Positions 26,596 through 35,898 of a stretch of DNA of 64,000 nt are shown one piece after another. A model generated the notes under the pieces. It was not told the DNA's origin. It saw only the letters and a list, made by a program, of their open reading frames with translations, and searched no databases. How positions within the stretch are numbered: the stretch's first letter is position 1; each line of letters begins with the position of its first letter. Made by a program: the position numbers and the translations under genes. The stretch is from contig CAZLOH010000021.1 in the NCBI GenBank assembly GCA_964561105.1, positions 23,317 through 87,316 on the forward strand, read 5' to 3'. Source of the stretch: JADLHS01 sp964561105. GTDB lineage: Bacteria; Verrucomicrobiota; Verrucomicrobiia; Limisphaerales; JADLHS01.

Positions 26596-26847
26596 CATTG
26601 GTGCAACGCAGTTTGGCATTACAAACTACCACCGGTGAGTCCCTCGTCCATGCTAAATTCTTACCGGCCAAGTCCCGGTGGCCGTCCGGCGGGCGGACTG
26701 TGAGCGACATTACGAAATTGGCCCTGGAATTGCGAACATCGTGGCGGAAATTTATCATGAAAATTCCATTGACAGAGAAGGGCTTGCTTTTAGACTGAAG
26801 CCGTAAGTCAAGCTGTCACGCAACTAGATGCCACTCAATCTCAATCT

Positions 26848-27663
26848 ATGAAACTAGCAAACAAGACCCTAACCTGGTTGGTCGCTGGTGCTGTCTCGCT
26901 CCTGCTCGTTGCCAACGCCGACGCTCAACTGGCTAAACAACGCACCGGCAAAATCGTGCGTATCAAAGGTGCCGCGCGCTACTCCACCGGAAACAATGTC
27001 TGGCAGCCGCTCAAAGTTGGGGCGGTGCTCAAGTCCGGCGCGATCGTGCAAACGGCCCAGGACTCGTACGTGGACGTGGTCCTGAACGAAGAGAGCAGCG
27101 CCCCGGCTGTGCCCGTCAAAGCCACCGGCAAGGCCGCCAGTTCGAGCGCTGCACCCAAGTCTCCCTCTCCGGCCTCGGCCGCCGCACGCTCTGTTGACCA
27201 GGATGTCGTCCGCGTGTTGGAGGATTCTGTCCTCTCGTTCGACCGTCTGACGGCAGTGGATACCGGAACGGATCGGGTTACGGAAACCGAACTCGATTTG
27301 CGCACGGGCGCAATTTTCTGTGCGGTGAAAAAGCAGGCGGCAGCGTCTCGATTTGAAATCAAGATTCCGAATGGGGTCGCGGGTATTCGCGGCACCTACG
27401 TTTACGCCAGCGCCAAGGGTGATTTTGCCTGCTACTCAGGTTCGCTCGTGGCAGCGGCGGCGAATACCCCGGCGGAAGTGGTTGGTGGTGGTTACCAGTA
27501 TAACTGTGTGACTCACAGTCTCTCTCCGATTTCGTCCCCGGCCATGTCTGAGTTCCAATCGCTGGTTTCTGATTTTGCCGGAATTTACTCGCAAACGGGA
27601 CCTACCACGGCACCGACGCCGCCCGTGGATTACACGGTGTATTTGGTGTCGCAGAGTAACTAA
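26848..27663 (+). CDS. FecR-domain secreted protein
   Basis: 271 residues. Signal peptide (LTWLVAGAVSLLLVANADA), then a FecR-type beta domain: GKIVRIKGAARYSTGNNVWQ, LKVGAVLKSGAIVQTAQDSY, and TELDLRTGAIFCAVKK...SRFEIKIPNGVAGIRGTYV. A Ser/Ala-rich spacer (about 85-118) interrupts it. Such FecR-like proteins bind ligands or the cell envelope in the periplasm. It is followed by a terminator and then a CHASE2 cyclase, a pairing often seen in bacteria with FecR-CHASE2 modules, so the two may sense an envelope signal together. Confidence 0.88.
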   Translation: MKLANKTLTWLVAGAVSLLLVANADAQLAKQRTGKIVRIKGAARYSTGNNVWQPLKVGAVLKSGAIVQTAQDSYVDVVLNEESSAPAVPVKATGKAASSSAAPKSPSPASAAARSVDQDVVRVLEDSVLSFDRLTAVDTGTDRVTETELDLRTGAIFCAVKKQAAASRFEIKIPNGVAGIRGTYVYASAKGDFACYSGSLVAAAANTPAEVVGGGYQYNCVTHSLSPISSPAMSEFQSLVSDFAGIYSQTGPTTAPTPPVDYTVYLVSQSN

Positions 27664-27696
27664 CGCACGGGCGCAGACTTCCCCGCGCCACTTTCA

Positions 27697-27734
27697 AACC
27701 AGAGCAGCCTTGAGTTGCTCTGGTTTTTTTGTTT
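27697..27734 (+). terminator. Rho-independent terminator after the FecR gene
   Basis: Eleven-base stem aaccagagcag/ttgctctggtt (27697-27707 and 27715-27725, one mismatch), followed by a T-rich run. It is only 12 bases before the cyclase start codon, so it may act as a partial terminator between the two genes. Confidence 0.85.
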
Positions 27735-27745
27735 AGTTCGCCCCG

Positions 27746-30112
27746 GTGAAATTCCGGCCACTCAAACAGGCGCCCGTCCTGATCACGGCGGGAGTGATCG
27801 CGCTCGTTTGTCTGGCTCGCCTGGCCCAATTCGATCTCTTCGACCGGTTGGAGCGGATGACCTACGACTGGCGTGCCCGTTCGGCCACCTACTTTCCGGC
27901 ACCGGCCGCCACCAACCTCGGCTTTGTTTACATTAGTGATGATAGCATCACCGCGCTGAACAACGGTTCACTAGGATTCCGCTACGGACTCTATTGGCCA
28001 CGCCACATCTATGGTCGGGTCTTGCGGGAATTGTCCACCCAAGGCGCCAAGGCAGTGGGACTGGACATCATGTTCCCGGACGCGCGTCCCGATCAAGCGC
28101 CGGTGAAAGTCTCCACCGTCCAATGGCCCGATTTGTTGAGCTATCTCGCCACGCTGCCGCCAAAACGAAAGCCCGCCAGCTATCAGGACGAAGTTACTGG
28201 TGAAAAGTTGACCCTCCTGGAGTCAGACGACTACTTTGCCTGGCAGCTCAAACTCACCAGACTCGGTGTGCTGGCCGCCAAACGAGGTGTCCTTCCCCTA
28301 CCGCTCTTTGCCGACCAGGCGCTGGCGTTGGGTGATATATCGGCCGAACCGGATGCGGACGGGGTGCTGCGTCGCGCCCGCGCCTTCCAGGACTATCGTC
28401 GCTGGCATCCGGCCTTCAAACAGGTCGAGGCCGATCCTGACTTTGCGGTTGATTTGAACAAGGTGCGTCTGGAGCCGGGTAAAATAGTTCTCCTGCGCAC
28501 CGGTCTGCCCGACATCCCAATCCCGGTGGACGCGGAGAACAATTTTCAGCTCTCCGATTTCGGAACGAACCTCCCGCCGGGATCGCCAACCACCGCCAAG
28601 GCGTTCACCACCGAGCGCGTCTGGCATCTGGGTCTGGTGCTCGCCGCCCAATCCCTGGGGATCAATCTCGCGAATGCCAGGGTGGATTTGCCCCACGGCC
28701 GCATCACGCTGCACAGTGCCGACAGCCGCGAACGGATCATTCCGGTGGACCGGGATGGTTACTTCTACGTCAACTGGGAATTGAAGCCCTCCAATCCCAT
28801 GCTCACGACGGAGTCATTTGAGAGCCTGCTCCAGCAGGATACCCTGCGCACTCACGGCGAAACCAATGGCCTGTCGAATCACTGGAAGGACAAGCTCGTG
28901 GTGATCGGCTCGACCGCCACTGGCAATGACCTGACCGACCGCGGGGCAACGCCGCTCGAAAAGAACACCTTCCTTGTCAGCAAGCATTGGAACGTGGCCA
29001 ACGCCCTCATCACGAATCGTTTCATCCGGCCGTCCGGCCTGCCACTTGATCTGGGATTGATCGCGCTCCTGGGTGTCGGTACGGCTTTCTTGACCTGGCG
29101 GCTTCGTGCCCTTCCCGGACTGGTCGGTAGTTTGTTGCTGGCGGCGGCTTACGCGGCGCTGTGCGTCTTCCTGTTTGTGGCTTATCGCCTCTGGCTGCCG
29201 ATGGTGCTGCCCATCGTCGGGGCTGTGGTGGTCGAATATGGCTTGCTCGTCACCTATCGTGTGGTCTTTGAGCAGCGCGAGCAACGCCGGGTTAAATCCG
29301 TGTTCTCCCGCATTGTGTCCCCGGACGTGGTCACCGAACTGCTCGAGGCGGAATCGCTTTCGCTGGGCGGCGCGCGCCGGGAAGTCACGGTGATGTTCGC
29401 CGACGTGCGCGGCTTCACCGAGATCACGGACCAGGTCCAGGAGCAAACGACGGCATATATCCAGCAGAAAAATCTGACCGGCCGCGCGGCCGAAGCTCGT
29501 TACGACCAGGTTGCCGAGCAGATGCTGCAAACCATCAGTCTTTACCTTGGCTTCGTCGCCGATACGGTCAAGAAGCACGGTGGCACGCTCGACAAGTACA
29601 TCGGCGATTGCGCGATGGCATTTTGGGGCGCACCCAAACCGAATCGAAGCCATGCGTCACTCTGCGTGCGGGCCGCCATCGAAGCCCAGCGCGGCATTCA
29701 TGCCTTGAACGAAAAGCGCCAGGCCGAAAATGCCGCCTTGGAGATTGAGAATCGGGCGCGGCTGGCCGCCGGCCAACCGCCCCGGCCACTCCTTCCGGTG
29801 CTGCTGCTGGGAACAGGCATCAACTCCGGGGCGGCCATGGTGGGCTTGATGGGCTCGGACACGCACGGTTTGAATTACACCGTCCTCGGGCGGGAAGTGA
29901 ACCTGGCCAGCCGGTTGGAAACCGTCTCCGGTCGCGGCCGCATCATCATCGGCGAGGCAACTTACCAGCACATCTTGCGCACCGATCCGGCGCTGGCCAC
30001 CACCTGTGTCGAACAGGAACCCACCACACCCAAGGGCTTTCTGAAAGCCGTCCGCAACTATGAAGTGCCGTGGCGCACCGACATCGCGCCGCCCGCTTCG
30101 CCCGCCTCCTGA
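27746..30112 (+). CDS. CHASE2-domain class III nucleotidyl cyclase
   Basis: 788 residues from a GTG. A transmembrane helix at about 10-28 is followed by a large periplasmic CHASE2 domain (about 30-420: DRLERMTYDWRAR, YISDDSITALN, GAKAVGLDIMFPD). Three C-terminal transmembrane helices (about 430-505) precede a cytoplasmic class III cyclase domain (about 540-780). Metal-binding Asp residues are visible in VTVMFADVRGFTEI and DKYIGDCAMAFWG. The purine/transition-state segment is NYTVLGREVNLASRLE, with Arg where many adenylate cyclases have Asp, so nucleotide specificity is uncertain. About 20 extra residues (QEQTTAYIQQKNLTGRAAEA) sit after the first metal motif. Confidence 0.9.
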   Translation: MKFRPLKQAPVLITAGVIALVCLARLAQFDLFDRLERMTYDWRARSATYFPAPAATNLGFVYISDDSITALNNGSLGFRYGLYWPRHIYGRVLRELSTQGAKAVGLDIMFPDARPDQAPVKVSTVQWPDLLSYLATLPPKRKPASYQDEVTGEKLTLLESDDYFAWQLKLTRLGVLAAKRGVLPLPLFADQALALGDISAEPDADGVLRRARAFQDYRRWHPAFKQVEADPDFAVDLNKVRLEPGKIVLLRTGLPDIPIPVDAENNFQLSDFGTNLPPGSPTTAKAFTTERVWHLGLVLAAQSLGINLANARVDLPHGRITLHSADSRERIIPVDRDGYFYVNWELKPSNPMLTTESFESLLQQDTLRTHGETNGLSNHWKDKLVVIGSTATGNDLTDRGATPLEKNTFLVSKHWNVANALITNRFIRPSGLPLDLGLIALLGVGTAFLTWRLRALPGLVGSLLLAAAYAALCVFLFVAYRLWLPMVLPIVGAVVVEYGLLVTYRVVFEQREQRRVKSVFSRIVSPDVVTELLEAESLSLGGARREVTVMFADVRGFTEITDQVQEQTTAYIQQKNLTGRAAEARYDQVAEQMLQTISLYLGFVADTVKKHGGTLDKYIGDCAMAFWGAPKPNRSHASLCVRAAIEAQRGIHALNEKRQAENAALEIENRARLAAGQPPRPLLPVLLLGTGINSGAAMVGLMGSDTHGLNYTVLGREVNLASRLETVSGRGRIIIGEATYQHILRTDPALATTCVEQEPTTPKGFLKAVRNYEVPWRTDIAPPASPAS

Positions 30113-30167
30113 ATTCACCGCCCATTTTCATCCTCGTCAACTCGGGTCGGGCGGCTAGACTGACTTC

Positions 30168-30659
30168 ATGCGGACCGCGATTTATCCCGGCAGTTTTGAT
30201 CCCTTCACCAACGGTCATCTCGACGTGGTTCAACGCGCGGCCCGCCTGTTTGACCGGGTCATCGTCGCCGTGGCCCGAAACGAAGGCAAAAACCCCTTCT
30301 TCACCCTGGAGGAACGCCGGGACCTCGTAGCCCGCTCCATCCGACAGATTCCCAACGTGGAAGCAGACATCTTCGACAGCTTGCTGGTGGATTACGTCCA
30401 GCGCCGTTCGGCTCAGGTGGTGCTGCGGGGCTTGCGGGCGATTTCCGATTTTGAGTTCGAGTTTCAAATGGCGTTGATGAATCGCAAACTCAATGAAAGT
30501 TTTGAAACCATCTTCATGATGCCCAAGGACACTTACACGTTTCTCAGTTCCCGCATCGTGAAGGAAATCGCCCGACTCGGCGGCGATGTCAGCCCGTTCG
30601 TTCCGCCGGAGGTGCGGGACGCGCTCGCGACGCGGCTCGTGGCGGAGAAAACAACCTAG
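30168..30659 (+). CDS. coaD: phosphopantetheine adenylyltransferase
   Basis: 163 residues, full length. It catalyses the fourth step of coenzyme A synthesis (4'-phosphopantetheine plus ATP to dephospho-CoA). The nucleotidyltransferase motif is YPGSFDPFTNGHLDVV (T/HxGH variant TNGH), the substrate segment is VLRGLRAISDFEFEFQMA, and the ISSR-type motif is YTFLSSRIVKEIA. It is followed after 7 bases by yceD and is likely co-transcribed with yceD-rpmF-plsX-fabH. Confidence 0.97.
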   Translation: MRTAIYPGSFDPFTNGHLDVVQRAARLFDRVIVAVARNEGKNPFFTLEERRDLVARSIRQIPNVEADIFDSLLVDYVQRRSAQVVLRGLRAISDFEFEFQMALMNRKLNESFETIFMMPKDTYTFLSSRIVKEIARLGGDVSPFVPPEVRDALATRLVAEKTT

Positions 30660-30666
30660 TCCCCGC

Positions 30667-31149
30667 ATGGCGCTGCTCGTCAATCTTCGTCACTTGGAAA
30701 AGCACGATGTGTCGCTCACCGGCGAACTGTCGGCGAAGGAACTCGACATCGAACTCCACGACGAAATGCTCCACGTGTCAGGCCCGCTCACCTACCGCGT
30801 CGAGGCCCAAGCCCTGGACGAAAGCGTGCTCGTGCGCGGTCAACTGTCGTTACCGCTCGCCTGCCAGTGCGTCCGTTGCCTGCGACCGTTCGCGCTCCAG
30901 CTCGAACTGCCCGACTGGACCTGCCTGGTGCCGCTGTCGGGCGACGAGAAAGCTCCGGTCCACGGTGATTCCGTGGACTTGACGCCCTTTTTGCGGGAAG
31001 ATATTCTCCTAGAGTTGCCGCAACATCCGTTGTGCAAGCCTGATTGCGGCGGCCTGAAAAGACCGGAAGTTCGAAAATTGAAAAAAAGCAGCTTGAACGT
31101 GACGAAAAAAACGTCCCCTTGGGCTGACTTGGACAAACTGCAGTTTTAG
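30667..31149 (+). CDS. yceD: YceD/DUF177 family protein
   Basis: 160 residues from ATG 30667. The C-terminal half has the DUF177 core: LPLACQCVRCLRPFALQLEL, DLTPFLREDILLELPQHPLC, and the closing Cys segment CKPDCGGLKRPEVRK, with two cysteine pairs that could hold a metal. YceD is linked to 23S rRNA and ribosome assembly and regularly precedes rpmF, as here (13 bases apart). The tail SSLNVTKKTSPWADLDKLQF is typical. Confidence 0.9.
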   Translation: MALLVNLRHLEKHDVSLTGELSAKELDIELHDEMLHVSGPLTYRVEAQALDESVLVRGQLSLPLACQCVRCLRPFALQLELPDWTCLVPLSGDEKAPVHGDSVDLTPFLREDILLELPQHPLCKPDCGGLKRPEVRKLKKSSLNVTKKTSPWADLDKLQF

Positions 31150-31162
31150 AAACGAGAATTAT

Positions 31163-31351
31163 ATGGGTGTTCCCAAGCGTAAACCGTCAACCAGCCGTCA
31201 GCGCATGCGTCGCGCTTACAATAGCGTCCTCAAACTGCCCCAACTGGGCAAGTGTCCGCAATGCGACGCGCCCTACGTGCCGCATCGCGTCTGTCCTGCG
31301 TGTGGTTACTACAAGGGGCGTCAGGTTTTGACGGTGACCGCGGGCGCGTAA
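31163..31351 (+). CDS. rpmF: 50S ribosomal protein L32
   Basis: 62 residues, full length. N-terminus MGVPKRKPSTSRQRMRRA, and a zinc ribbon with four cysteines (CPQCDAPYVPHRVCPACGYY). It lies in the conserved yceD-rpmF-plsX-fabH order. The presence of all four cysteines indicates the zinc-dependent (C+) form. Confidence 0.98.
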   Translation: MGVPKRKPSTSRQRMRRAYNSVLKLPQLGKCPQCDAPYVPHRVCPACGYYKGRQVLTVTAGA

Positions 31352-31397
31352 TTGCGGGTGCGCCCGGGCGCAGGGAAGCTCGCTGCGCTCTTCAACT

Positions 31398-32432
31398 ATG
31401 CGAATCGCAGTGGATGTCATGGGAGGCGACCACGGTTGCGGGGTCGTCATCCAAGGTGTCAAACTCGCCCTCGACTCCGACGACCGCATCGGCTCCGCGC
31501 TGCTCGTCGGTCAGGAGGACAAAATCCGCCCCGCGCTGCAAGCCGCCGGTCTCCAGGACCCGCGCGTGCAGGTGGTTCATGCGTCCGAAGTGCTCACGAT
31601 GAAGGACAGCCCCGTCGAGGGCATTCGGAAGAAGAAAGATTCCTCGATGGTGCGCGCCATTGAGCTCGTGCGCGAAGGCCAGGCGGACGCCATCATCTCT
31701 CCCGGCAATACCGGCGCGCTCGTGGCCGGTTCGATGAAGCTCCGACGGATCGAAGGCGTGGAACGACCCGCCATCACCGTGCGGATGCCCTCGCGCGCCA
31801 TTGACTTCGTCCTGCTCGACGCCGGGGCCAATGCCGTTTGCGAACCGCAACACCTGGCGCAGTTTGCGGTCATGGGCGATGTCTATGCCCGGGAAATCTT
31901 CGGCCATAAAAAACCCCGGGTGGGCGTGCTGAGCAACGGCTCCGAGGCCTCCAAAGGCAACGATCTCACCCGCGAAGCCGCGCGGCTGTGCGCTTTGCTC
32001 GATCTCAATTACATCGGTTACGTCGAGGGCTTTGATCTTTTCAACGACGCGGTGGACGTGGTGGTGGCCGATGGTTTCACCGGCAATGTCGTTTTGAAAA
32101 CTGCCGAGAGCCTCGGCTACGCGATGATGCACCTGCTCAAGCAGGAATTGACCGCCACCCCCGTGCGCAAGTTCGGCGCGCTCATCGCCCAGGACGCGCT
32201 CCGTTCGCTCAAACGCCGGCTCGACCCGGAAGTTTACGGCGGTGCCGTACTGCTCGGCCTGAATGGTAATGTCATCAAGGCGCACGGTTCCGCGCGCGAG
32301 CGGGCGATCATGAATGCCATCCGCGTCGCGGCGGACGAAGTGCAGCACGGCCTCACCGATGTGATTGCGAAACGCATCGCCCTCGCCGCCAAACGTCTGG
32401 CCGCACAACCGGCCGTCCCCATTTCCTCATGA
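31398..32432 (+). CDS. plsX: phosphate acyltransferase PlsX
   Basis: 344 residues, full length. It converts acyl-ACP to acyl-phosphate for phospholipid synthesis. Family motifs are AVDVMGGDHG at the N-terminus, IISPGNTGALVAGS (about 95-108), DAGANAVCEPQHLAQFAVMG, GVLSNGSEASKGNDLTR, and DVVVADGFTGNVVLKTAES. The stop overlaps the fabH start by 4 bases, indicating translational coupling. Confidence 0.98.
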   Translation: MRIAVDVMGGDHGCGVVIQGVKLALDSDDRIGSALLVGQEDKIRPALQAAGLQDPRVQVVHASEVLTMKDSPVEGIRKKKDSSMVRAIELVREGQADAIISPGNTGALVAGSMKLRRIEGVERPAITVRMPSRAIDFVLLDAGANAVCEPQHLAQFAVMGDVYAREIFGHKKPRVGVLSNGSEASKGNDLTREAARLCALLDLNYIGYVEGFDLFNDAVDVVVADGFTGNVVLKTAESLGYAMMHLLKQELTATPVRKFGALIAQDALRSLKRRLDPEVYGGAVLLGLNGNVIKAHGSARERAIMNAIRVAADEVQHGLTDVIAKRIALAAKRLAAQPAVPISS

Positions 32433-33466
32433 GCCCGCCCGCCAAACCCAAATTTAAAAATCCGCGCGCCCGCTTCGGCTTTCAAGGCCGCACCGTATCG
32501 GTGGCCGGCGTTGGGGCTTTTGTTCCCGCCCGCGTCCTCACCAATTTTGATTTGGAAAAAACCGTCCAGACCACCGATGAATGGATTACGACGCGCACCG
32601 GCATCAAGGAACGGCGCATTGCGGCGAAGGATGAATTCACCTCCGACCTGGCGGCCAAAGCGGCGCAGCGTGCTTTGAAAAGCGCCGATGTCACCGCCGG
32701 CCAAATTGACCTCATCATCGTCGCCACCATCACGCCGGACATGGTCTTCCCGTCCACGGCCTGCCTCGTGCAGCAAAAAATCGGCGCGCTCCGCGCCGCC
32801 GCCTTCGATCTCGAGGCCGCCTGTTCCGGGTTTATTTACGGATTGGAAATCGGCCAGCAGTTCATCATGTCGCGCACCTACGACACCGTGCTGGTCATCG
32901 GCGCGGAAAAACTGTCCTCCATCATTGACTGGCAGGACCGCAACACCTGTGTGCTTTTCGGCGATGGCGCCGGCGCAGTGGTGTTGCAGAACCGCGCCAA
33001 TGCCCACGGCCTGCTCACCGCGGTCATGGGTGCGGACGGCAGCAAGGCCGAGTTGTTGCACATGCCCGGCGGCGGCAGCCGTTGCCCGGCCACCGAGCAA
33101 TCCGTGTTGTCCCGCCTGCATTATCTGCGGATGGAAGGCAAGGAAACCTTCAAGCACGCCGTGCAGGCCATGGTCAACGCGGCCACCGAAGCGCTGAACC
33201 GCTGCGACCTGGACATCACCAAGATCAAGTGCATCATTCCCCACCAGGCCAACCGCCGCATCATTGACGCGGTGGGCGAACGCCTCGGCGCCCGACCCGA
33301 CCAACTGTTCGTCAACCTGGATCGTTACGGCAACACCTCGGCCGCCTCGGTCGCCATCGCCCTGGATGAAGCCGTGAGTTCCGGTCGCATCCATCGGGGA
33401 GATTTGATCATGCTCGTGGTCTTCGGCGCCGGTTTGACCTGGGGCGCCGCCGTCATTGATTGGTAA
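32429..33466 (+). CDS. fabH: 3-oxoacyl-ACP synthase III (KAS III)
   Basis: 345 residues. It starts fatty acid chains by condensing acetyl-CoA with malonyl-ACP. The catalytic triad is visible: Cys in DLEAACSGFIYGLE, His in CIIPHQANRRI, and Asn in RYGNTSAASV. Other family segments are TTDEWITTRTGIKERRI and VFPSTACLVQQKIGA. There is an extra N-terminal stretch of about 20 residues (PPAKPKFKNPRARFGFQGR) compared with E. coli. It is last in the coaD-fabH run and is followed after 7 bases by the convergent rhomboid gene. Confidence 0.97.
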   Translation: MSPPAKPKFKNPRARFGFQGRTVSVAGVGAFVPARVLTNFDLEKTVQTTDEWITTRTGIKERRIAAKDEFTSDLAAKAAQRALKSADVTAGQIDLIIVATITPDMVFPSTACLVQQKIGALRAAAFDLEAACSGFIYGLEIGQQFIMSRTYDTVLVIGAEKLSSIIDWQDRNTCVLFGDGAGAVVLQNRANAHGLLTAVMGADGSKAELLHMPGGGSRCPATEQSVLSRLHYLRMEGKETFKHAVQAMVNAATEALNRCDLDITKIKCIIPHQANRRIIDAVGERLGARPDQLFVNLDRYGNTSAASVAIALDEAVSSGRIHRGDLIMLVVFGAGLTWGAAVIDW

Positions 33467-33473
33467 GGCGCAC

Positions 33474-34358
33474 TCAGCGCTGCGACATTTTCTTCCGGGC
33501 TGAATCCAGGATCCTGCGCTCCCGCTCCGTCAGGCTCTGGATGCCATGCGCGGAAATCTTGTCCAGAATCGGGTCCACCTCGGCGCTGACAAAATCCTCC
33601 GGGGCGAGGTCGGGCTCCGGCGCCGGGCGTGCCGGCCGCAGGATGGAGCGTCGGACACTGGCGGCTCGCTCGGGCTTCAACCCACGAACTTCGCCGAACG
33701 ACCGCCAGTTAAACAGCCGGCGTTCTGGTCGCAGGATCCAGCGGAAATATCCGATGGCCGCCAGCATCCCGCCCAGGTGCGCCGCATGAGCAATTCCACC
33801 GGAGGATGGCACGAGGACAAAAAATGCCGCCACCCCCAACGCCCCGATCAACAGATACTGCGCCCGGATCGGAATCACAAAAAACAGGAGAATGATCGCG
33901 TTCGGCTCCAGCAAACAAAAGGCCGCCACCAAGCCGGCGACACCCGCGGACGCCCCCATCGTCTCGCCCCCGAAATAGCGCGGAAGTAAAATCCCCAAGC
34001 CAGCCTGGCACAATCCACCTACCACGCCGCTGAGAAAATAAAGCTCCCAGAATCGGCCATTGCCCAGGGCCCGTTCCACCGGCCGCCCAAAGAAATAGAG
34101 GGCCAGCGAATTGAAGAAGAAATGCGACGGCGTGAAGTGCAGGAATTGAAAGGTGAGGAGTTGCCACAGATAGAAGTGTTTCAGCCCCTCACCGCTCAAC
34201 GTGAGATAGTATTCCACCGGTGAATGTAGGAACGCGCGATTGACGCATTGGAGCGCGAACACCACGGCGTTGACAATCAGCACGATGATCGTCGGGGAAG
34301 CCGCCCAGCCGCCGGAACTCCGGTAATCACTCCGCATGTAGTCGCGGTTCTCAATCAT
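33474..34358 (-). CDS. rhomboid-family intramembrane serine protease
   Basis: 294 residues from ATG 34358. Six transmembrane helices lie between about 20 and 210. The rhomboid core is present: FQFLHFTPSHFFFNSLALYFFG (HxxxN region), the nucleophile GASAG (in ETMGASAGVAGLV), and the catalytic His in GIAHAAHLGGMLA. The cytoplasmic C-terminal tail of about 80 residues includes the conserved VDPILDKISAHGIQSLTERE motif found in many bacterial rhomboids. It cleaves transmembrane segments of unknown substrates. Confidence 0.93.
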   Translation of the reverse strand: MIENRDYMRSDYRSSGGWAASPTIIVLIVNAVVFALQCVNRAFLHSPVEYYLTLSGEGLKHFYLWQLLTFQFLHFTPSHFFFNSLALYFFGRPVERALGNGRFWELYFLSGVVGGLCQAGLGILLPRYFGGETMGASAGVAGLVAAFCLLEPNAIILLFFVIPIRAQYLLIGALGVAAFFVLVPSSGGIAHAAHLGGMLAAIGYFRWILRPERRLFNWRSFGEVRGLKPERAASVRRSILRPARPAPEPDLAPEDFVSAEVDPILDKISAHGIQSLTERERRILDSARKKMSQR

Positions 34359-34433
34359 TCTGTGCAAAAACTAGTGGCGGACCTCGGGATTTTCAACGGA
34401 CATTTTCCGCCCGCCAATCGTGACGGTCCGGAT

Positions 34434-34841
34434 TCAACGCACCGGTGACGTCGCCTCTAACGTCCACGCCGACGGATGCGGCTTCATGCCAATGTGCGGA
34501 TAATAATCCACCGCCTTGGGTGCGGACAACAATATCACCATCGCCGCGCCGCCGGCCTGCTGGGTGCGCCGGACAAGTTCGCGCCCGATCCCTTGCTTTT
34601 GGTGAGATGCCCGCACCGCGAGATCGGACAAATAGGTGGCGTAGCTGAAATCACTCAGGCTGCGCGCGATTCCGACCAGCAAATCGCCGTCCCAGGCGGT
34701 CACGACCAGATTGGCGTTGGCCAGCATCTCTCGCATCCGTTCGCGTTCGTCCACCGGACGCCGCTCCCCCAGTGTGGAAGCGCGATACAGTTCGATTACG
34801 GCCTCAAGCTCGAGATCGTTTCCCGTGCGGTACGTGATCAT
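34434..34841 (-). CDS. GNAT-family N-acetyltransferase
   Basis: 135 residues, a single GNAT domain: LVVTAWDGDLLVGIARSLSD (beta 2-3), then the acetyl-CoA motif A strand and loop YLSDLAVRASHQKQGIGREL (Q/RxxGxG/A as QKQGIG), and the C-terminal AVDYYPHIGMKPHPSAW. The acceptor is unknown. It lies 3 bases after the FMN reductase gene's stop codon and is probably co-transcribed with it. Confidence 0.9.
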   Translation of the reverse strand: MITYRTGNDLELEAVIELYRASTLGERRPVDERERMREMLANANLVVTAWDGDLLVGIARSLSDFSYATYLSDLAVRASHQKQGIGRELVRRTQQAGGAAMVILLSAPKAVDYYPHIGMKPHPSAWTLEATSPVR

Positions 34842-34844
34842 GGG

Positions 34845-35444
34845 TCAGGATTTGAGGCGATACCGGGCCAGGAACCCCGGGGTCGCGCCGGACAAATCGG
34901 CACGCCGTTGCTTCGCGAGCAATGTGCCATAAACCCGGAGATCGTTCACCAGCAGCTCCAGCCGGTTCTGCAAAGACTCGCTGGCAATTTTACCCGCCAC
35001 CACGTCCTGCTTGTCCGCGAAGGCTACGCCGTAGGGCAGCGACCAGGCGTAACATTGCCGCGCCACCGTGCGCAATTGATCCGTCACCGTCAGCCCTTTC
35101 TCGTGCGAGGCCACGACCGTGGCGAACAATTTGCCGGCAAACTCCCGCCAGAAATGATCGAGAAAATTTTTCAGCACGCTGCTGATGCTGCCGTGATAAT
35201 CCGGCGTGCCGAGCACGAAGACATCCGCCGCCTCGACGCGCGCTTGCAGCGCGGCAAACCCCGGCTGCGCGTGGGCGGTTTCGACGTTGAACAACGCCAG
35301 CGACTCCTGGCTGAAGTCCAGCAGGTCCACCGCACATCCTGCCGCGCGCAAATCCGCCGCGATCCGTGTCAGCACCACCCGCATGACCGAATCCGCATGC
35401 GTGCTGCCAACGACCAGGAGTATTTTCAGAGTTGGCTCCGCCAT
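34845..35444 (-). CDS. NADPH-dependent FMN reductase-like flavoprotein
   Basis: 199 residues from ATG 35444; an open extension to 35486 lacks family resemblance. Flavodoxin-like fold with the phosphate-binding loop LVVGSTHADSVM and the motif FVLGTPDYHGSISSVLKNFLDH (the GTPxYxGSxxxxLKNxxD signature of the SsuE/ArsH/azoreductase group). It is predicted to reduce FMN or quinones with NAD(P)H. A haemoglobin gene lies upstream and a GNAT gene downstream on the same strand, and a shared role in redox or nitrosative stress is possible. Confidence 0.88.
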   Translation of the reverse strand: MAEPTLKILLVVGSTHADSVMRVVLTRIAADLRAAGCAVDLLDFSQESLALFNVETAHAQPGFAALQARVEAADVFVLGTPDYHGSISSVLKNFLDHFWREFAGKLFATVVASHEKGLTVTDQLRTVARQCYAWSLPYGVAFADKQDVVAGKIASESLQNRLELLVNDLRVYGTLLAKQRRADLSGATPGFLARYRLKS

Positions 35445-35487
35445 GAGTTGGTTTCGATTCCGCGTTTCCTTCCGTCTGGCGCACATT

Positions 35488-35898
35488 CTAGCTCGACTGC
35501 CCGGTGACGTTCAATCTCCGCCGTTGTTGCGTGACCGAATAAAGTCGCCGCCCAAATTCATGCGCCAGTCCATTCAACTCCTGCGCTTCGCGCGGTGCGA
35601 GATGACGGCCATTGTTCCACTCCCACAAGCCGAGCCAGTGCTGAAAATGTTCCGCCTCCAATCCCAGCGGCAGATGCGCGCCGGCAAACCCGCCGCGATA
35701 GCGCGTCGGCCCGCCGGATTGCAACGCCCAAAACTCCGTGATCTTTTCCAGGTGCGCCGGCCAATCGTGAATTTGCGCATTAAAGATCGGCCCCAGGACC
35801 GCGTGCTGGCGCGCATCCACGTAAAACGTCCGGATGAGCTTCAAAATACCGTCGTGTCCGCCGAGGCGGTCGTAGAGTGAAGTTGTTGAATCGGTCAT
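35488..35898 (-). CDS. group III truncated haemoglobin
   Basis: 136 residues from ATG 35898. It has the truncated-globin pattern (SLYDRLGGHDGILKLIRTFY). The proximal region follows with EKITEFWALQSGGPTRYRGG and HLPLGLEAEHFQHWLGLWEWN, where the His in EAEHF or AHLPL is the likely F8-type ligand by family pattern. Such proteins bind O2 or NO. The stop is 43 bases before the FMN reductase start, a possible reductase partner. The start overlaps the nucleotidyltransferase stop by 4 bases. Confidence 0.87.
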   Translation of the reverse strand: MTDSTTSLYDRLGGHDGILKLIRTFYVDARQHAVLGPIFNAQIHDWPAHLEKITEFWALQSGGPTRYRGGFAGAHLPLGLEAEHFQHWLGLWEWNNGRHLAPREAQELNGLAHEFGRRLYSVTQQRRRLNVTGQSS

